From positions 41,531,776 through 41,595,775 of the forward strand of contig NC_091188.1 in NCBI RefSeq assembly GCF_040958095.1: a stretch of 64,000 nt of DNA. Direction: 5' to 3'. Below the pieces are notes generated by a model, which did no database searches, was not told the origin of the DNA, and was given only the letters and a program-made list of their open reading frames with translations. This document shows positions 21,480 to 33,400 of this stretch, piece by piece. Source of the DNA: Procambarus clarkii (Eukaryota; Arthropoda; Malacostraca; Decapoda; Cambaridae). The first letter of the stretch is position 1. Each line of letters opens with the position of its first letter. The position numbers and the translations under genes are program-made.

Positions 21480-24400
21480 CTCTGCCTTTCCCTTCAAAAG
21501 GTTTTAACTTTAGTTATAAAAAAAAAAAAAAAAAAGAATAATATTGTCATCTTTATTATTGTCTTTTTTTTCTTTTTACTCCCATGTTCCTTAGTACACT
21601 GGCTTTGCCTGTGTCCTCTAGTATTAACTTCATTATCCAGTGTTCCTGAGTGTATCTCTATTTAAACTACCTCAGTTTGATTTAGTGTAACTTTAGTATT
21701 CAATTATAGTGTACTTATATTAGTATAGTAAGCAAGCTTATTATCTTATAGATTTCATAATTGTTTTTTTTTACTTTTTTGGTCATCTATTGTTATTAAT
21801 TATTCTAGTTAATTTTTTACATTCCTAGTTCCCATTAAGTTTTTTTTTTTCTTTTTACTTAAAATTACCATTAAGTTTATTTTACTTTAGAATTTTTAAT
21901 CTACTTTTTTCTTTGTTTTCTATTTTGTAATTTGCCATTCTTACCTTGTTTTCCTGCAATCAGCCTTTTTATGCAGACAAGTATAGACCCAGAACTAAAC
22001 CTCTTATCCACTATCTATGACAATCATCACTTCAATGATCAAAATTGCAGATATTTTACAGCACATGATGTAAACAATGTATTAACAGATAATCTCAATA
22101 TCTCTGTAATCAACTTGAACGTTAGATCCCTAGGTAAACACTTCGATGATGTTAGTGCCTTGATTGAAACTATTGACAACAAATTCTCTTTTATTATACT
22201 TACTGAAACGTGGTTGAAAGAGGATAATACTCAACTCTTTAACATGCCTAACTACTCGGCAATTCACAACTGTCGTCAAATGCAGAGAGGTGGTGGTACT
22301 GCCCTTTACTACCACCAAGAACTAACATGCTTAAAAATAATTAGAACTAGAGACTGCTGTGGGGAGTATATCTTCGCCAGTTTCAGAGTCAAGGGTGCCG
22401 AGTCTGTCCTGTCTGTGGGTGCAGTCTATAGAATTCCTAACACTGATGTGTCTGAATTCAACTCAAACCTTAGAAATCTAATACTAGATAACAGATTGAA
22501 CAAAAACCATCTAATTATCGCAGGGGACTTTAATATTGACCTCTGCGAGCCTGAACACCCTACTGCTGTTAGCATCCTCAACTGTATGAATTCCTGCTTC
22601 CTCATACCCTTAATCACCAGACCAACTAGAATCACTGATAGTACTGCTACGACTCTAGATCACATCTGGACCAACATAACCTCTCCGCTTACCTCAGGTA
22701 TAATCACCGATAGCACTACAGACCATTACCCCACATTTCTCTTAACTAACATTAGCAAACCACCTCTAGAGACAAGGGAGTTAAGCTTTAGGCTGCACAA
22801 TGAAACTGCTATAAACAATTTTATAACTGCTGCTGATAATGTCAACTGGGAGTCCGAGTTAGGTAACATAGGGGACATCAACCTAGCAGTGAAATCTTTT
22901 CTACAAACAACTCTTAGCCTTTATAACACCCACTGTCCTATGCTTACAAAACAAGTCACAAGCAAAAGACTTACCAATCCTTGGCTTACAAAGGGAATAC
23001 TTAAATCCATTAACAAAAAACACGACCTTGAGAAGAAGTATAGGCTAGGAACAGTCTCCAAAGAATTCTCAAAGAATTACTCGTTATTGCTATCTAAAAT
23101 AATTAGACGAGCCAAAACTAAATACTATGAAGATAAATTTACCCAAATAAAGAGCAATATTAAAAAAACTTGGAGCACAATTTCACAAATATTGGGATCA
23201 AAGAAGATTTTAAATAACAAACCAACACTCCTTTCCAATAACGTTGGTCAGCTTTCAGCCTCTGATTCTGCTATTGAGTTCAATAGGTTCTTCTCTTCCA
23301 TTGGGTCATCCCTTGCAAATGATATTCCATCTTCCTGTACTGATGTTAAGGACTATCTTACAGGTAACTATCCACAGTCTCTGTACCTAAAGCCTACTAG
23401 TTCCACTGATGTCAATGAAATAATCCTTTCCCTTAAAACCAAGACTAGTGCCCTCGAGGAGATACCAACTTTAATTTACAAAAAAGCCTCCAGATCTCTA
23501 GCCCCTGCTATTGCATTGCTCTTCAACAAGTCACTTGAACTCCAAACCTTTCCTGACATTCTAAAAAAAGCAAGAGTAACCCCTGTCTACAAATGTGGTG
23601 ATCTCACTGATGTTAACAACTACAGACCTATATCAATCCTGCCTAACTTGTCAAAAATATTCGAAAAGCTAATCTACAAGCAGCTTTACTCTTTTCTAGC
23701 CAAACACAATATACTTAGCTCTTGTCAATATGGCTTCAGACCCAAAAAAAGCACTAACGATGCACTTATTAGTATGATTAACTTAATTCACGCAGCTCTT
23801 GATAGAAAGGAGTTTCCTGTTGGGTTATTTGTGGACCTGCGTAAGGCTTTTGACACTGTCAACCATCAAAACCTTCTTCTTAAATTACATCATTATGGAG
23901 TCAGAGGACACTCCCTGCAATACCTCAAATCTTATCTTACTGACAGGCTCCAGTATGTTTCTGTGAATAATACAATTTCTCCCACCCTACCCATCAACAT
24001 TGGTGTTCCTCAGGGCAGCATACTTGGCCCTCTCCTCTTTCTCATCTACATTAATGACCTTCCAAATGCCTCCCAACACCACAAACCAATTCTATTTGCT
24101 GACGACACAACCTTCATTTACTCCAGTCCTGACCCCCTTGCTCTAAATGCCACAGTAAATACTGAGCTAGAGAAAGTCCATCTTTGGCTAACTGCCAACA
24201 AACTCACCCTTAACATTGACAAAACGTTCTATATTCTGTTTGGCAATAAATCCTCTAATCAGATAAATCTCAAAATAAACAATACCCAAATTTGTAACAA
24301 ATTAGATGGCAAATTCCTTGGCGTTCTCATCGACCACAAGCTGAATTTCCAGGGTCACATTCTAAATATATCAAAAAAAGTTTCAAAAACTGTTGGCATT

Positions 24401-25229
24401 CTTTCTAAGATCAGATATTATGTACCCCGCCCTGCCCTGGTTACTCTCTATTACTCCCTCATCTATCCATACCTCAACTATGGTATTTGTGCTTGGGGTT
24501 CTACTACCCAAAATCATTTACGTCCTCTCATTACCCAACACAAAGCTGCTATTAGGACAATAACCAACTCTGGCCCCAGACATCACTCGGTACCCTTACT
24601 CAAATCTCTGAATATGTTAGATATTAAGTCACTGCACATTCTCTCATGTGTATTATACATATATAAAACGCTGAACTGTAATGCCAATCCTGACCTCAAA
24701 AGCTTCATTGAAGGTTGTAACAGAACCCATGAGCACCACACCAGGAATAAATACAGTTTTGATATTCCTAGAGTACGACTTAATCAAACTAGAAATGCTC
24801 TACAAATCAAGGGACCCAGAATGTGGAATGACCTTCCCAACCATGTTAAAGACTGTACCTCTCTCAACCAGTTTAAGATAAAAACTAAACACTACCTAAT
24901 AAATTCCCTGTAACCTACCTCACTCCTCTATTGTCAACCCATGTCTGTTATTTTATTATTATTATTTTTTTTTAATCAACACTGTTTGTCAACCTATTGT
25001 ATTTGTGCTGCTTTTTCAGTCATGTTCCCCCTTTTTTTTTTATCTTTATCTGTATTTGTTCTCAACATCTTTTATTCTTTATGCTCAATTAGTATTAAGT
25101 TCTAGATATTAATGTTTTTCTTGCCCGAAACGCATTGCGTAATAGTGGCTTTAGGCATTGTATGTACTAGCTCTATCTATATATCAATCCATTAATGTAA
25201 CATCACTTGTATGTATGTACCTTACCTGA

Positions 25230-25262
<33 letters not shown>

Positions 25263-25265
25263 TAT
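21480..25265 (+). mobile_element. Full-length CR1/L2-type non-LTR retrotransposon
   Basis: About 450 bp of T-rich 5' UTR, one long ORF (21932-24913), and a 3' UTR with CCCGAAACGCATTGCGTAAT and TTTAGGCATTGTATGTACTA, ending TTACCTGAATAAACA followed by (TTTA)n. Other copies in the window: 15003-16010 (+), 25686-26653 (-), 57806-59375 (+), and tails at 7318 and 28615. The long intact frame suggests recent insertion. The left boundary is approximate. Confidence 0.85.
21932..24913 (+). CDS. LINE ORF2: endonuclease-reverse transcriptase, intact 993 aa
   Basis: Encodes the replication protein of the CR1/L2-type LINE. Residues about 45-275 are an APE-type endonuclease: INLNVRSLGKHFDD, IILTETWLKEDN, GGTALYYHQEL, LIIAGDFNIDLCE and the final TTLDHIWTN...TTDHYPTF (catalytic Asp-His). 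Residues about 550-800 are the RT: ARVTPVYKCGDLTDVNNYRP, QYGFRPKKSTNDAL, GLFVDLRKAFDTVNHQNLLL, GVPQGSILGPLLFLIYINDL and the catalytic FADDTTFIY. The C terminus has YLNYGICAWGSTTQN and WNDLPNHVKDC. There are no stops or frameshifts. I chose the first Met of the frame; the Met of MQTS, 12 codons later, is an alternative. No separate ORF1 is seen upstream. Confidence 0.93.
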   Translation: MPFLPCFPAISLFMQTSIDPELNLLSTIYDNHHFNDQNCRYFTAHDVNNVLTDNLNISVINLNVRSLGKHFDDVSALIETIDNKFSFIILTETWLKEDNTQLFNMPNYSAIHNCRQMQRGGGTALYYHQELTCLKIIRTRDCCGEYIFASFRVKGAESVLSVGAVYRIPNTDVSEFNSNLRNLILDNRLNKNHLIIAGDFNIDLCEPEHPTAVSILNCMNSCFLIPLITRPTRITDSTATTLDHIWTNITSPLTSGIITDSTTDHYPTFLLTNISKPPLETRELSFRLHNETAINNFITAADNVNWESELGNIGDINLAVKSFLQTTLSLYNTHCPMLTKQVTSKRLTNPWLTKGILKSINKKHDLEKKYRLGTVSKEFSKNYSLLLSKIIRRAKTKYYEDKFTQIKSNIKKTWSTISQILGSKKILNNKPTLLSNNVGQLSASDSAIEFNRFFSSIGSSLANDIPSSCTDVKDYLTGNYPQSLYLKPTSSTDVNEIILSLKTKTSALEEIPTLIYKKASRSLAPAIALLFNKSLELQTFPDILKKARVTPVYKCGDLTDVNNYRPISILPNLSKIFEKLIYKQLYSFLAKHNILSSCQYGFRPKKSTNDALISMINLIHAALDRKEFPVGLFVDLRKAFDTVNHQNLLLKLHHYGVRGHSLQYLKSYLTDRLQYVSVNNTISPTLPINIGVPQGSILGPLLFLIYINDLPNASQHHKPILFADDTTFIYSSPDPLALNATVNTELEKVHLWLTANKLTLNIDKTFYILFGNKSSNQINLKINNTQICNKLDGKFLGVLIDHKLNFQGHILNISKKVSKTVGILSKIRYYVPRPALVTLYYSLIYPYLNYGICAWGSTTQNHLRPLITQHKAAIRTITNSGPRHHSVPLLKSLNMLDIKSLHILSCVLYIYKTLNCNANPDLKSFIEGCNRTHEHHTRNKYSFDIPRVRLNQTRNALQIKGPRMWNDLPNHVKDCTSLNQFKIKTKHYLINSL

Positions 25266-25685
25266 ATATAGTGACAGTAAAGTGTTGGAGTGTAGATGTT
25301 CGGCAGTCCTTCAATGGCAGGTGTCAATGCCTGTCACAATTACAAAAAAAAAAAAAAAAAAAGATAGACTGCTTGCCTGTGGTAAGTACGAGGGAGGAAC
25401 ACGTAAAACACAAAGTATGAACAATGAAACTTTAATATACTTTAAACACAAATAAAAATAAAGACAAGTCCCGTGGTAATGAACAGTGCAATTAAACAAG
25501 TCAAAAAACAATATAACATAAATGATTAATAGGGATGAAGTTTACTCTACAATAATATAAATACACAGTGAAAAATAATCAGGTGCTGAGAATATTGGCT
25601 ATGGCTGAGACCTCCCTTAGTATACAGAGCCAGAGAGCTTATTATGCCAGAGAGAGATGTCAACTACAATACAATACAATACAAT

Positions 25686-26653
25686 ACAACACAATTTTAT
25701 TTAGGTAAGGTACATACATACAATAAATATTTACAAGGATTGTTTGACTTATAGGTAGAGCTAGTACATACAATGCCTAAAGCCACTATTACGCAAAGCG
25801 TTTCGGGCATGATAAACTTAAATGACAAGCTTAATACTAATTGAGCATAATGAGTAGAATGAAAACAAGAAATGAAAACATAGATGAAAAAGCAGCACAA
25901 ATACAATTATGTCGACAAACAGCGCTTTTTAAAGAAAAAAACAGACATTGGTTGACAATAGAAAGGTAAGGTAGGTTACAGGGAATTTATTAGGTATAGC
26001 TTCGTTTTTAACTTAAACTGGTTGAGAGAGGTACAGTCTTTAACATGGTTGGGAAGGTCATTCCACATTCTGGGCCCCTTGATTTGTAGAGCATTTCTAG
26101 TTTGATTAAGTCGTACTCTAGGAATATCAAAACTGTATTTATTTCTGGTGTGGTGCTCATGGGTTCTGTTACAACCTTCTATGAAGCTTTTGAGATCAGG
26201 ATTGGCATTATAGTTTAGCGTTTTATATATGTATAATACACATGAGAGAATGTGCAGTGACTTAATGTCTAACATATTCAGAGATTTAAGTAGGGGTACC
26301 GAGTGATGTCTGGGGCCAGAGTTGGATATTGTCCTAATAGCAGCTTTGTGTTGAGTAATTAGAGGACGTAAGTGATTTTGGGTAGTAGAGCCCCAAGCAC
26401 AAATACCATAGTTGAGATATGGATAGATAAGGGAGTAATAGAGAGTCACCAGGGCAGGGCGTGGTACATAATATCTGATCTTAAAAAGAATGCCCACAGT
26501 TTTTGAAACTTTTTTTGATATGTTTAGAATGTGTCCCTGGAAATTAAGCTTGTGGTCAATGAGAATGCCAAGGAATTTGCCATCTAATTTGTTACAAATT
26601 TGGGTATTGTTTATTTTGAGATTTATTTGATTAGAGGATTTATTGCCAAACAT
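25686..26653 (-). mobile_element. 5'-truncated CR1/L2-type LINE copy with open frame of 225 codons
   Basis: Minus-strand copy starting at the FGNKSSNQINL region (26653) with the C-terminal RT part open to 25976, then the 3' UTR down to 25686 and an (AATAC)n-like tail. It lies tail-to-tail with the full-length element at 21480-25265. Its 5' break is almost at the same element position as in the 15003 copy. Confidence 0.92.
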
Positions 26654-27182
26654 GTTATGTTGAACAGTGTCTTCTGTGTTGGCATGGTTATGTTTCTGAT
26701 CAGGGGGGAAAAGACACAGGCAGTCTGGGGCTTAAATTTATTAGTAAATTAAATTCTGCAGAACATGTAATTAATATAAGTAGGAATTAACAAATGTAAC
26801 ATGTCCATGTCCATGTCTGAGTACTAATATTTAACTTAAAATGTACCCCCGTAGTAAGTAAGAGTAAGCATAGCCTAGTGACATGGCAAACACGTTCTGC
26901 AGAAACCTAATGGCAGATGAAATGTAATTAGAACTAGTTATAACAGTCAGGACACAAAGGGGAAATAAAGTGTATAGACACATAACACTTAACGGAGCCC
27001 GACCAAGACATAATGGGAAATCCTAGAATTAACAGGCGGGCAGAAAATACCTAATGACTGGGGAAAAACTGATATGACAATGGGAGAAGTTTTCCCAGGG
27101 CGTGAGGCCGGCCGCCAAGGAATAAGGAGAAGGGGTTCCTGACTAACGGTAGGGCTTACTAGCACCTAGACTGGGCAAAGGA

Positions 27183-27737
27183 TTAGCTGCGGACAGCGGG
27201 ACACTTGGGGACCGGCGCTGCACCCCCCCTCCCCACTTGCGGTGGGGAAGACAGAGGGACACTGGCACAAAGCATGACTGGGAACTGCCACTTGCATGAA
27301 GGGGAGGCGGGTGGGAGTTTCGAGTGCTGCGACGGATCGTAAGGAGTGAGAGAGAGCCCCTCTCTACCCGGGAATTTATATGGCCCCAGACTTCCGCAGA
27401 CAATTGCGCTGCGCAATTGTTTCTTTGTCCCCCTTTTCAGAAACATCTCCGCTTTGTAATTCAAATCAGAGGCCATTTCTGGTCTTGTCCTTACTCTCAT
27501 GGTGGGTAGAGTAAATAGTTCTGTGATTTGGGTGTTCATGGTAGGTTGTTCTATTCTTATGTGAATTGCTTCAAGAATTTGTAATCTTCTTGCATCTTGG
27601 GTTTTGTCTATTATACAGGTATTTTTGTTCAACATTTCTCTTGTTAGGGTGATGTCATGGGCTTGTCTCATGTGATTCCTGGGGTCACCGGATTGAAGAT
27701 GGCATGTCAAACGCCTCGCCAGCTTAGTCGACGTCAT
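27183..27737 (-). pseudogene. Penelope-like GIY-YIG endonuclease C-terminal fragment
   Basis: The first about 80 residues (TSTKLARRLTCHLQSGDPRN, ITLTREMLNKNTCIIDKTQD, RRLQILEAIHIRIEQPTMN) match the C-terminal half of the GIY-YIG domain of crustacean Penelope-like elements, including the EA-x5-E-QPTMN end. The rest, after about residue 95, is not recognised. No RT is present next to it. Confidence 0.6.
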
Positions 27738-28614
27738 ACCTATGTACTATGTACCATCACGACCGGACAAAAGGAAAGCTTCGGCTATCACCTCTTTTTG
27801 TCCGGTCGTGATGGTCAAGCGGATTAAGGCGTCCCTGTACATACCAGTTGCGTTGCTCCTGGCAGTATGGGTTCGAGTCACTTCTGGGGTGTGAGTTTTC
27901 AGTTGCATATAGTCCTGGGGACCATTCAGGCTTGTTCGCATTTGTGTTCCTCACGTGCGCCCCAAAGAATGAGGTGATTTGATAAAATGCTATGCCCAAG
28001 ATTACCATCCGAGTGCCGGCGGGGAAGTGGTTCAAATAGCTTCGGCTATCACTTCCTTTTGTCCGGTCGTGATGGTCAAGCGGATTAAGGCGTCCCTGTA
28101 CATGCCAGTTGCGTTGCTCCTGGCAGTATGGGTTCGAGTCACTTCTGGGGTGTGAGTTTTCAGTTGCATATAGTCCTGGGGACCATTCAGGCTTGTTCGC
28201 ATTTGTGTTCCTCACGTGTGCCCCAAAGAATGAGGTGATTTGATAAAATGCTATGCCCAAGATTACCATCCGAGTGCCGGCGGGGAAGTGGTTCAAATAG
28301 CTTCGGCTATCACTTCCTTTTGTCCGGTCGTGATGGTCAAGCGGATTAAGGCGTCCCTGTACATGCCAGTTGCGTTGCTCCTGGCAGTATGGGTTCGAGT
28401 CACTTCTGGGGTGTGAGTTTTCAGTTGCATATAGTCCTGGGGACCATTCAGGCTTGTTCGCATTTGTGTTCCTCACGTGTGCCCCAAATACAAATATAAC
28501 GTGTTCCTCATGTGTGCCCCCAAATACAAAGCAGCACAAATACAAATACAGTCGTACTCTAGGAATAGAGAATTCCTAGAGTCGTACTCTAGGAATATTA
28601 AGGGCTATCTGCTA

Positions 28615-28758
28615 TCGGGCTATCTGCCCGAAACGCTTTGCGTAATAGTGGCTTTAGGCATTGTATGTACTAGCTCTATCTATAAAGCCAACAAACTTTG
28701 TAAATCTCTTTATGTATGTACCTTACCTAAATAAAGATTATTATTATTATTATTATTA
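28615..28758 (+). mobile_element. CR1/L2-type LINE 3' tail with (TTA)n end
   Basis: CTGCCCGAAACGCTTTGCGT to TTACCTAAATAAAGA, followed by (TTA)n, inside the SINE array. The next SINE unit resumes without its first 37 bases. Confidence 0.85.
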
Positions 28759-29108
28759 AGGCGTCCCTGTACATACCAGTTGCGTTGCTCCTGGCAGTAT
28801 GGATTCGAGTCACTTCTGGGGTGTGAGTTTTCAGTTGCATATAGTCCTGGGGACCATTCAGGCCTGTTCGCATTTGTGTTCCTCACGTGTGCCCCAAAGA
28901 ATGAGGTGATTTGATAAAATGCTATGCCCAAGATTACCATCCGAGTGCCGGCGGGGAAGTGGTTCAAATAGCTTCGGCTATCACTTCCTTTTGTCCGGTC
29001 GTGATGGTCAAGCGGATTAAGGCGTCCCTGTACATACCAGTTGCGTTGCTCCTGGCAGTATGGGTTCGAGTCACTTCTGGGGTGTGAGTTTTCAGTTGCA
29101 TATAGTCA

Positions 29109-29172
29109 GTTGTGTTGCCGCATGCCGTATGCCGTATAGTCAGTTGCCGCATGCCGTATGCCGTATAGTCAG
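29109..29172. repeat. 32-bp tandem duplication inside the SINE array
   Basis: CCGCATGCCGTATGCCGTAT followed by AGTCAGTTG occurs twice in a row. Confidence 0.85.
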
Positions 29173-29538
29173 TCCCTGTACATACCAGTTGCGTTGCTCC
29201 TGGCAGTATGGGTTCGAGTCACTTCTGGGGTGTGAGTTTTCAGTTGCATATAGTCCTGGGGACCATTCAGGCTTGTTCGCATTTGTGTTCCTCACGTGTG
29301 CCCCAAAGAATGAGGTGATTTGATAAAATGCTATGCCCAAGAGTACCATCCGAGTGCCGGCGGGGAAGTGGTTCAAATAGCTTCGGCTATCACTTCCTTT
29401 TGTCCGGTCGTGATGGTCAAGCGGATTAAGGCGTCCCTGTACATACCAGTTGCGTTGCTCCTGGCAGTATGGGTTCGAGTCACTTCTGGGGTGTGAGTTT
29501 TCAGTTGCATATAGTCCTGGGGACCATTCAGGCTTGTT

Positions 29539-29692
<154 letters not shown>

Positions 29693-29776
29693 GCTACAAA
29701 TAAGCCACAGGTATTATTACTTTAATATTATTAAATTAATAAATAAGTAAAGGATATTATTAATTTAAATAATAGC

Positions 29777-30045
29777 AGTCCCCTGTGGCGTAATGGTAAA
29801 ACACTCGCCCTGTGCTTCGCGAGCGCTTTGGCCTGGGTTCATATCCTGGCCGGGGAGGATTGACCGGGCACCAATCCTTAACTAAAGCCTCTGTTCACCC
29901 AGCAGTGAATGGATGGTTGTTAAACAATTTGGCGGGTCGTATTCCAGGGATAAATTAGGATTAAGGACTTGCCTGAAATGCTATGCGTGCTATAGTGGCT
30001 GTACAAGAATGTAACAACTCTTGTATATATAAATATATGAAAATA
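29777..30045 (+). mobile_element. tRNA-derived SINE family B, complete copy
   Basis: Box-A-like TGGCGTAATGGTAAAACACT and box-B-like GGGTTCATATCC are followed by the body (gttaaacaatttggcgggtc) and the 3' end GGCTGTACAAGAATGTAACA, CTCTTGTATATATAAATA. Other copies are at 6060, 30885 (-), 50937 (-) and 51448. Confidence 0.8.
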
Positions 30046-30376
30046 ATAATTCCGCGCCTCATTGGGCGGTATCGTATGCTCATACCGTTGAAAGTGTCGC
30101 CAACAGTTCGATTAGACATGTTGGGTTATATGGTTAAAATTCAGATAATGTCCCATTGTTAGTTTAAATTTGTGCATATGATCAGGCATTTATATGAGCG
30201 AATAAGACATAAATATATATATGATGGTGGCACGATGGCTCTTAGGTTCGTTAATAAGGACTCAACGTGCGATATTCAGCTCTATTCAGTGTTGCTCTTT
30301 TCGGGCCAGTGATGTTTTGAACTGTTGTGGGTGTTGTTGTTGTAGGAGTTACTGTAGTAGGTTGTTGCTTGTGGTG
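30046..30376 (+). promoter_or_regulatory. SEH1L: Putative SEH1 5' flank / 5' UTR
   Basis: Lies between a SINE and the SEH1 start codon. CTCATTGGGCGGTAT at 30058-30072 holds an inverted CCAAT and a GC-box-like core. In the last 156 bases the reading frame is open in frame with SEH1 back to an ATG at 30221, but that extension has no resemblance to SEH1 and is taken as 5' UTR. No TATA box is clear. Confidence 0.35.
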
Positions 30377-30487
30377 ATGTTTGTGGCTCGCAGCCTCACC
30401 GCTGAGCACAAGGACCTCATCCATGATGTGGCCTTTGACTTCTACGGACGACGCATGGCGACGTGTTCCAGTGACCAGAGTGTCAAG
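30377..30487 (+). CDS. SEH1L: SEH1 coding exon 1
   Basis: 37 codons, MFVARSL to CSSDQSVK, donor AAG|GTGAGG, phase 0. This is the first WD40 strand set. A 19-bp minisatellite begins within about 10 nt after the donor. Confidence 0.93.
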
Positions 30488-33400
30488 GTGAGGTTACTCT
30501 CGTGGTCACTCAGTCCTCCCTGTGGTGACTCAGTCCTCTCGTGGTCACTCAGTTCTCTCGTGGTCACTCAGTCCTCTTGTGGTCACTCAGTCATCTTGTG
30601 GTCACTCAGTCCTCTCGTGGTCACTCAGTCGTCTCGTGGACACTCAGTCCTCTTGTAGTCACTCAGTCATCTTGTGGTCGCTCAGTCCTCTCGTGGTCAC
30701 TCAGTCCTCCCGTGGTCACTCAGTCCTCCCGTGGTCACTCAGTTCTCTCGTGGTCACTCAGGTTCCCAGCAGTCGGGTACACCAAGGCCTATTCCTGCCT
30801 TGTCCAGGTCTCTCCATGGTCAAGTACTGACCCTCCGCAGGATGCAATTGCCAACTAGTGGATACCTGGTATCCACTAGTTTTGTTTTATTTTTTTATTT
30901 ATACAGTATATACAAGAGTTCTTACTCTTGTACAGCCACTATAGCACTTATAGCGTTTCAGGGAACGTCTTTAATCCAATTTTTCCCTGGAATATGACCC
31001 GCCAAATTGTTTAACAACTAGGTACCCATTCATTGTTAGGTGAACACAGGCTACAGTTAAGGATTTGTGCCCAGTAAATCCTCCCTGGCCAGGATTCGAA
31101 TCCAGTACAAAGAGATCGTGAAACGACAGGCAAGCGTCTTGCCACTTAGCCATGGGGATTGTGACATAGTGGATCAACCTGTCCTCTTACAAATTATGTC
31201 ACTTTTCGCTCATATGCATTACAACCAAAAAAGGCCATACTGGTAATTTGAAAATGAAAAATAATTTAAAATTTTGGATTTTGTTTCCCAAAAAACTGCA
31301 AGTTAAGGGTCCTCTGGTAGGTCATGAGGGCAGGAAGTTCTAAGGTTTCAAAACGTCATGAAAACTGTTAAATGAAAGTTTCCTCGTCTAATCTAAGAGA
31401 TTAAGCCAGAGGACCCAAAACAGAAAGCAGTACAGTTCAGTTTAGTTCATTTATTATGCACCCCATACCCATCCAGTCAGCATGTCATTTTCGTGAGCCG
31501 ATTTGACTTTGAATTACATAAATTTTTATCCTGAGTGCGCAGACGAACGAAAAGCGACGTAATATGTAAGAGGACGGACTGAGTGGATACCACCTACGAC
31601 CACCTTGATAATGATCCAGGACAGGCCGAAACGTCATCGTCTGTTCATCTTCTGGTGTGGAGTTATTGATCATATCTTTAGCCATGTTATTGCGACTGTC
31701 TGCTAGTGGATACCTGTTTACTGCTCCTCGAACAGAGGCATCAGGTGAAAGGAAGCATTGCCCAAAGAACTGATTTTCTTCAGTTGTGGCCTGACTGCCC
31801 AACCTGTCCTCTTAAAAATAATGTCAGTTTTGGCTGTTTACCCGTATGGCCGAAAGTGGACATAATTTGAAAATGAAAAAAAAAAATGAAAATTGGGATT
31901 TTTTTTTTTTAAACAACAGTAAGTCTAGGGTCCTCTGGTAGATTAGGTGGGCACGAAATTCTCATAAAGTTTCAAATCGTTATGAAAAACGTTAATTGAA
32001 AGTTTCCTCTCCTAACCTTTCCAGGTAAGCCAGACGACTCAAACAGAAAATGGGACAGTACGTCACTTTTGTGAGTCGATCTCATTTCAAATTATGTCCA
32101 CTTTTGGCCATAGTGCACATACGAGCCAAAAGCGACGTCATTTATAAGAGGACGGGTTGGACTGCCACAGGATCATATTTATTTTATTCGCTGAATATAT
32201 CTTACTTTTGTCAGCAGCGATGTATCTTATAAAATTATGATGCCCAATATTGGATTTTTAAATTCTTGCCTAAAAGAAGGTTATCTAGTATTTCTGAGAG
32301 GAGCCCCTTCGGCTCCCTGGAAGCTATCGAGCTACTATGCGATATATTAGACCAGGGCATTAGTCAATGGAGTTCAGTCTACCCGGGACCATGAGCCAGA
32401 ACCTTGGCCCCCTCAAAGAGGACACAGGAGCAATTGGATCCTGGAAAAAAACTGTGGTTGGGGGTTTTCTTAATCCGCCATCGACTGGGGCTAGGCACTC
32501 AGAAAGGTAAGCATAACATAACAAACCCCATTTGGTAAGAAAATTGCAACCGAAAACAGAACAGAGAGGCAGAACTCTCCCAGATCCCAAGGAAGCAAGC
32601 AGTCGTCACACCTTGCAGCTGCGATGTTTGTCCATGCAGCTCTCCCCTTCCCTAGGAGGGGGAGTTATAATTGTAATTTATAACTGTTGATTTTTTCAAT
32701 TTTTTATAATTGTTGTATAGGATACATTATACAGGTAGTTGTGATATAGTCATGCAGTCATCGGCTTATAACCAAGGGAGCCGAGTTCAGTCCTCGGTAC
32801 AGGACAGAAACAATTGGGTATATTTCCTTTCACCTGATGTCACTGTTAACTTAGCAGTATTTAGGTACTGGTGAGTATATTGTGGGTCACATCCTAGGGA
32901 AGGTCAGTAGTTGATGTAAGAAAATCTTGATAAGCCTAAGTACAGGATTCCTGCCCCCTATCAACAAGAATTATATATTATTTTATAGAATCTATTATAC
33001 TGTTCCTCATCTATTGTCATATTTCTTGCATTCATCAGCCAGATTCAATTATTGTTAGTGATAACATTTTTAAGAACCTTTAATAGCTAAAAGAAATTGT
33101 GTTGTGATTTTACCTCACTCTTCTAATTCATGTAATATTTAGTTAAAATGTTTCCGAGAGGCAGGTAGGAATTATTTCCTTGTTTCATACATTAGTACAT
33201 TAAGCAGATCTGGGACCTGAACGAGGATGGGGAATGGGTGTGCTCTGCATCTTGGAAGACTCACTGTGGCTCAGTGTGGAAAGTGACTTGGGCACATCCT
33301 GAGTTTGGCCAGATCATTGCTACTTGTTCCTTCGACCGAACAGCAGCTATATGGGAAGAAAGTGGTAAGTTTTTATAATGATAAATTTGTTATAAATATA

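Noticed and set aside
27800-29520. A cluster of true tRNA genes
   Set aside because: Box A and box B are present but the copies carry a long common body and no clean cloverleaf is apparent; better explained as a tRNA-derived SINE.
30221-30376. N-terminal extension of SEH1 from an upstream in-frame ATG
   Set aside because: The 52 extra residues do not resemble SEH1 and the conserved family N terminus starts at 30377.
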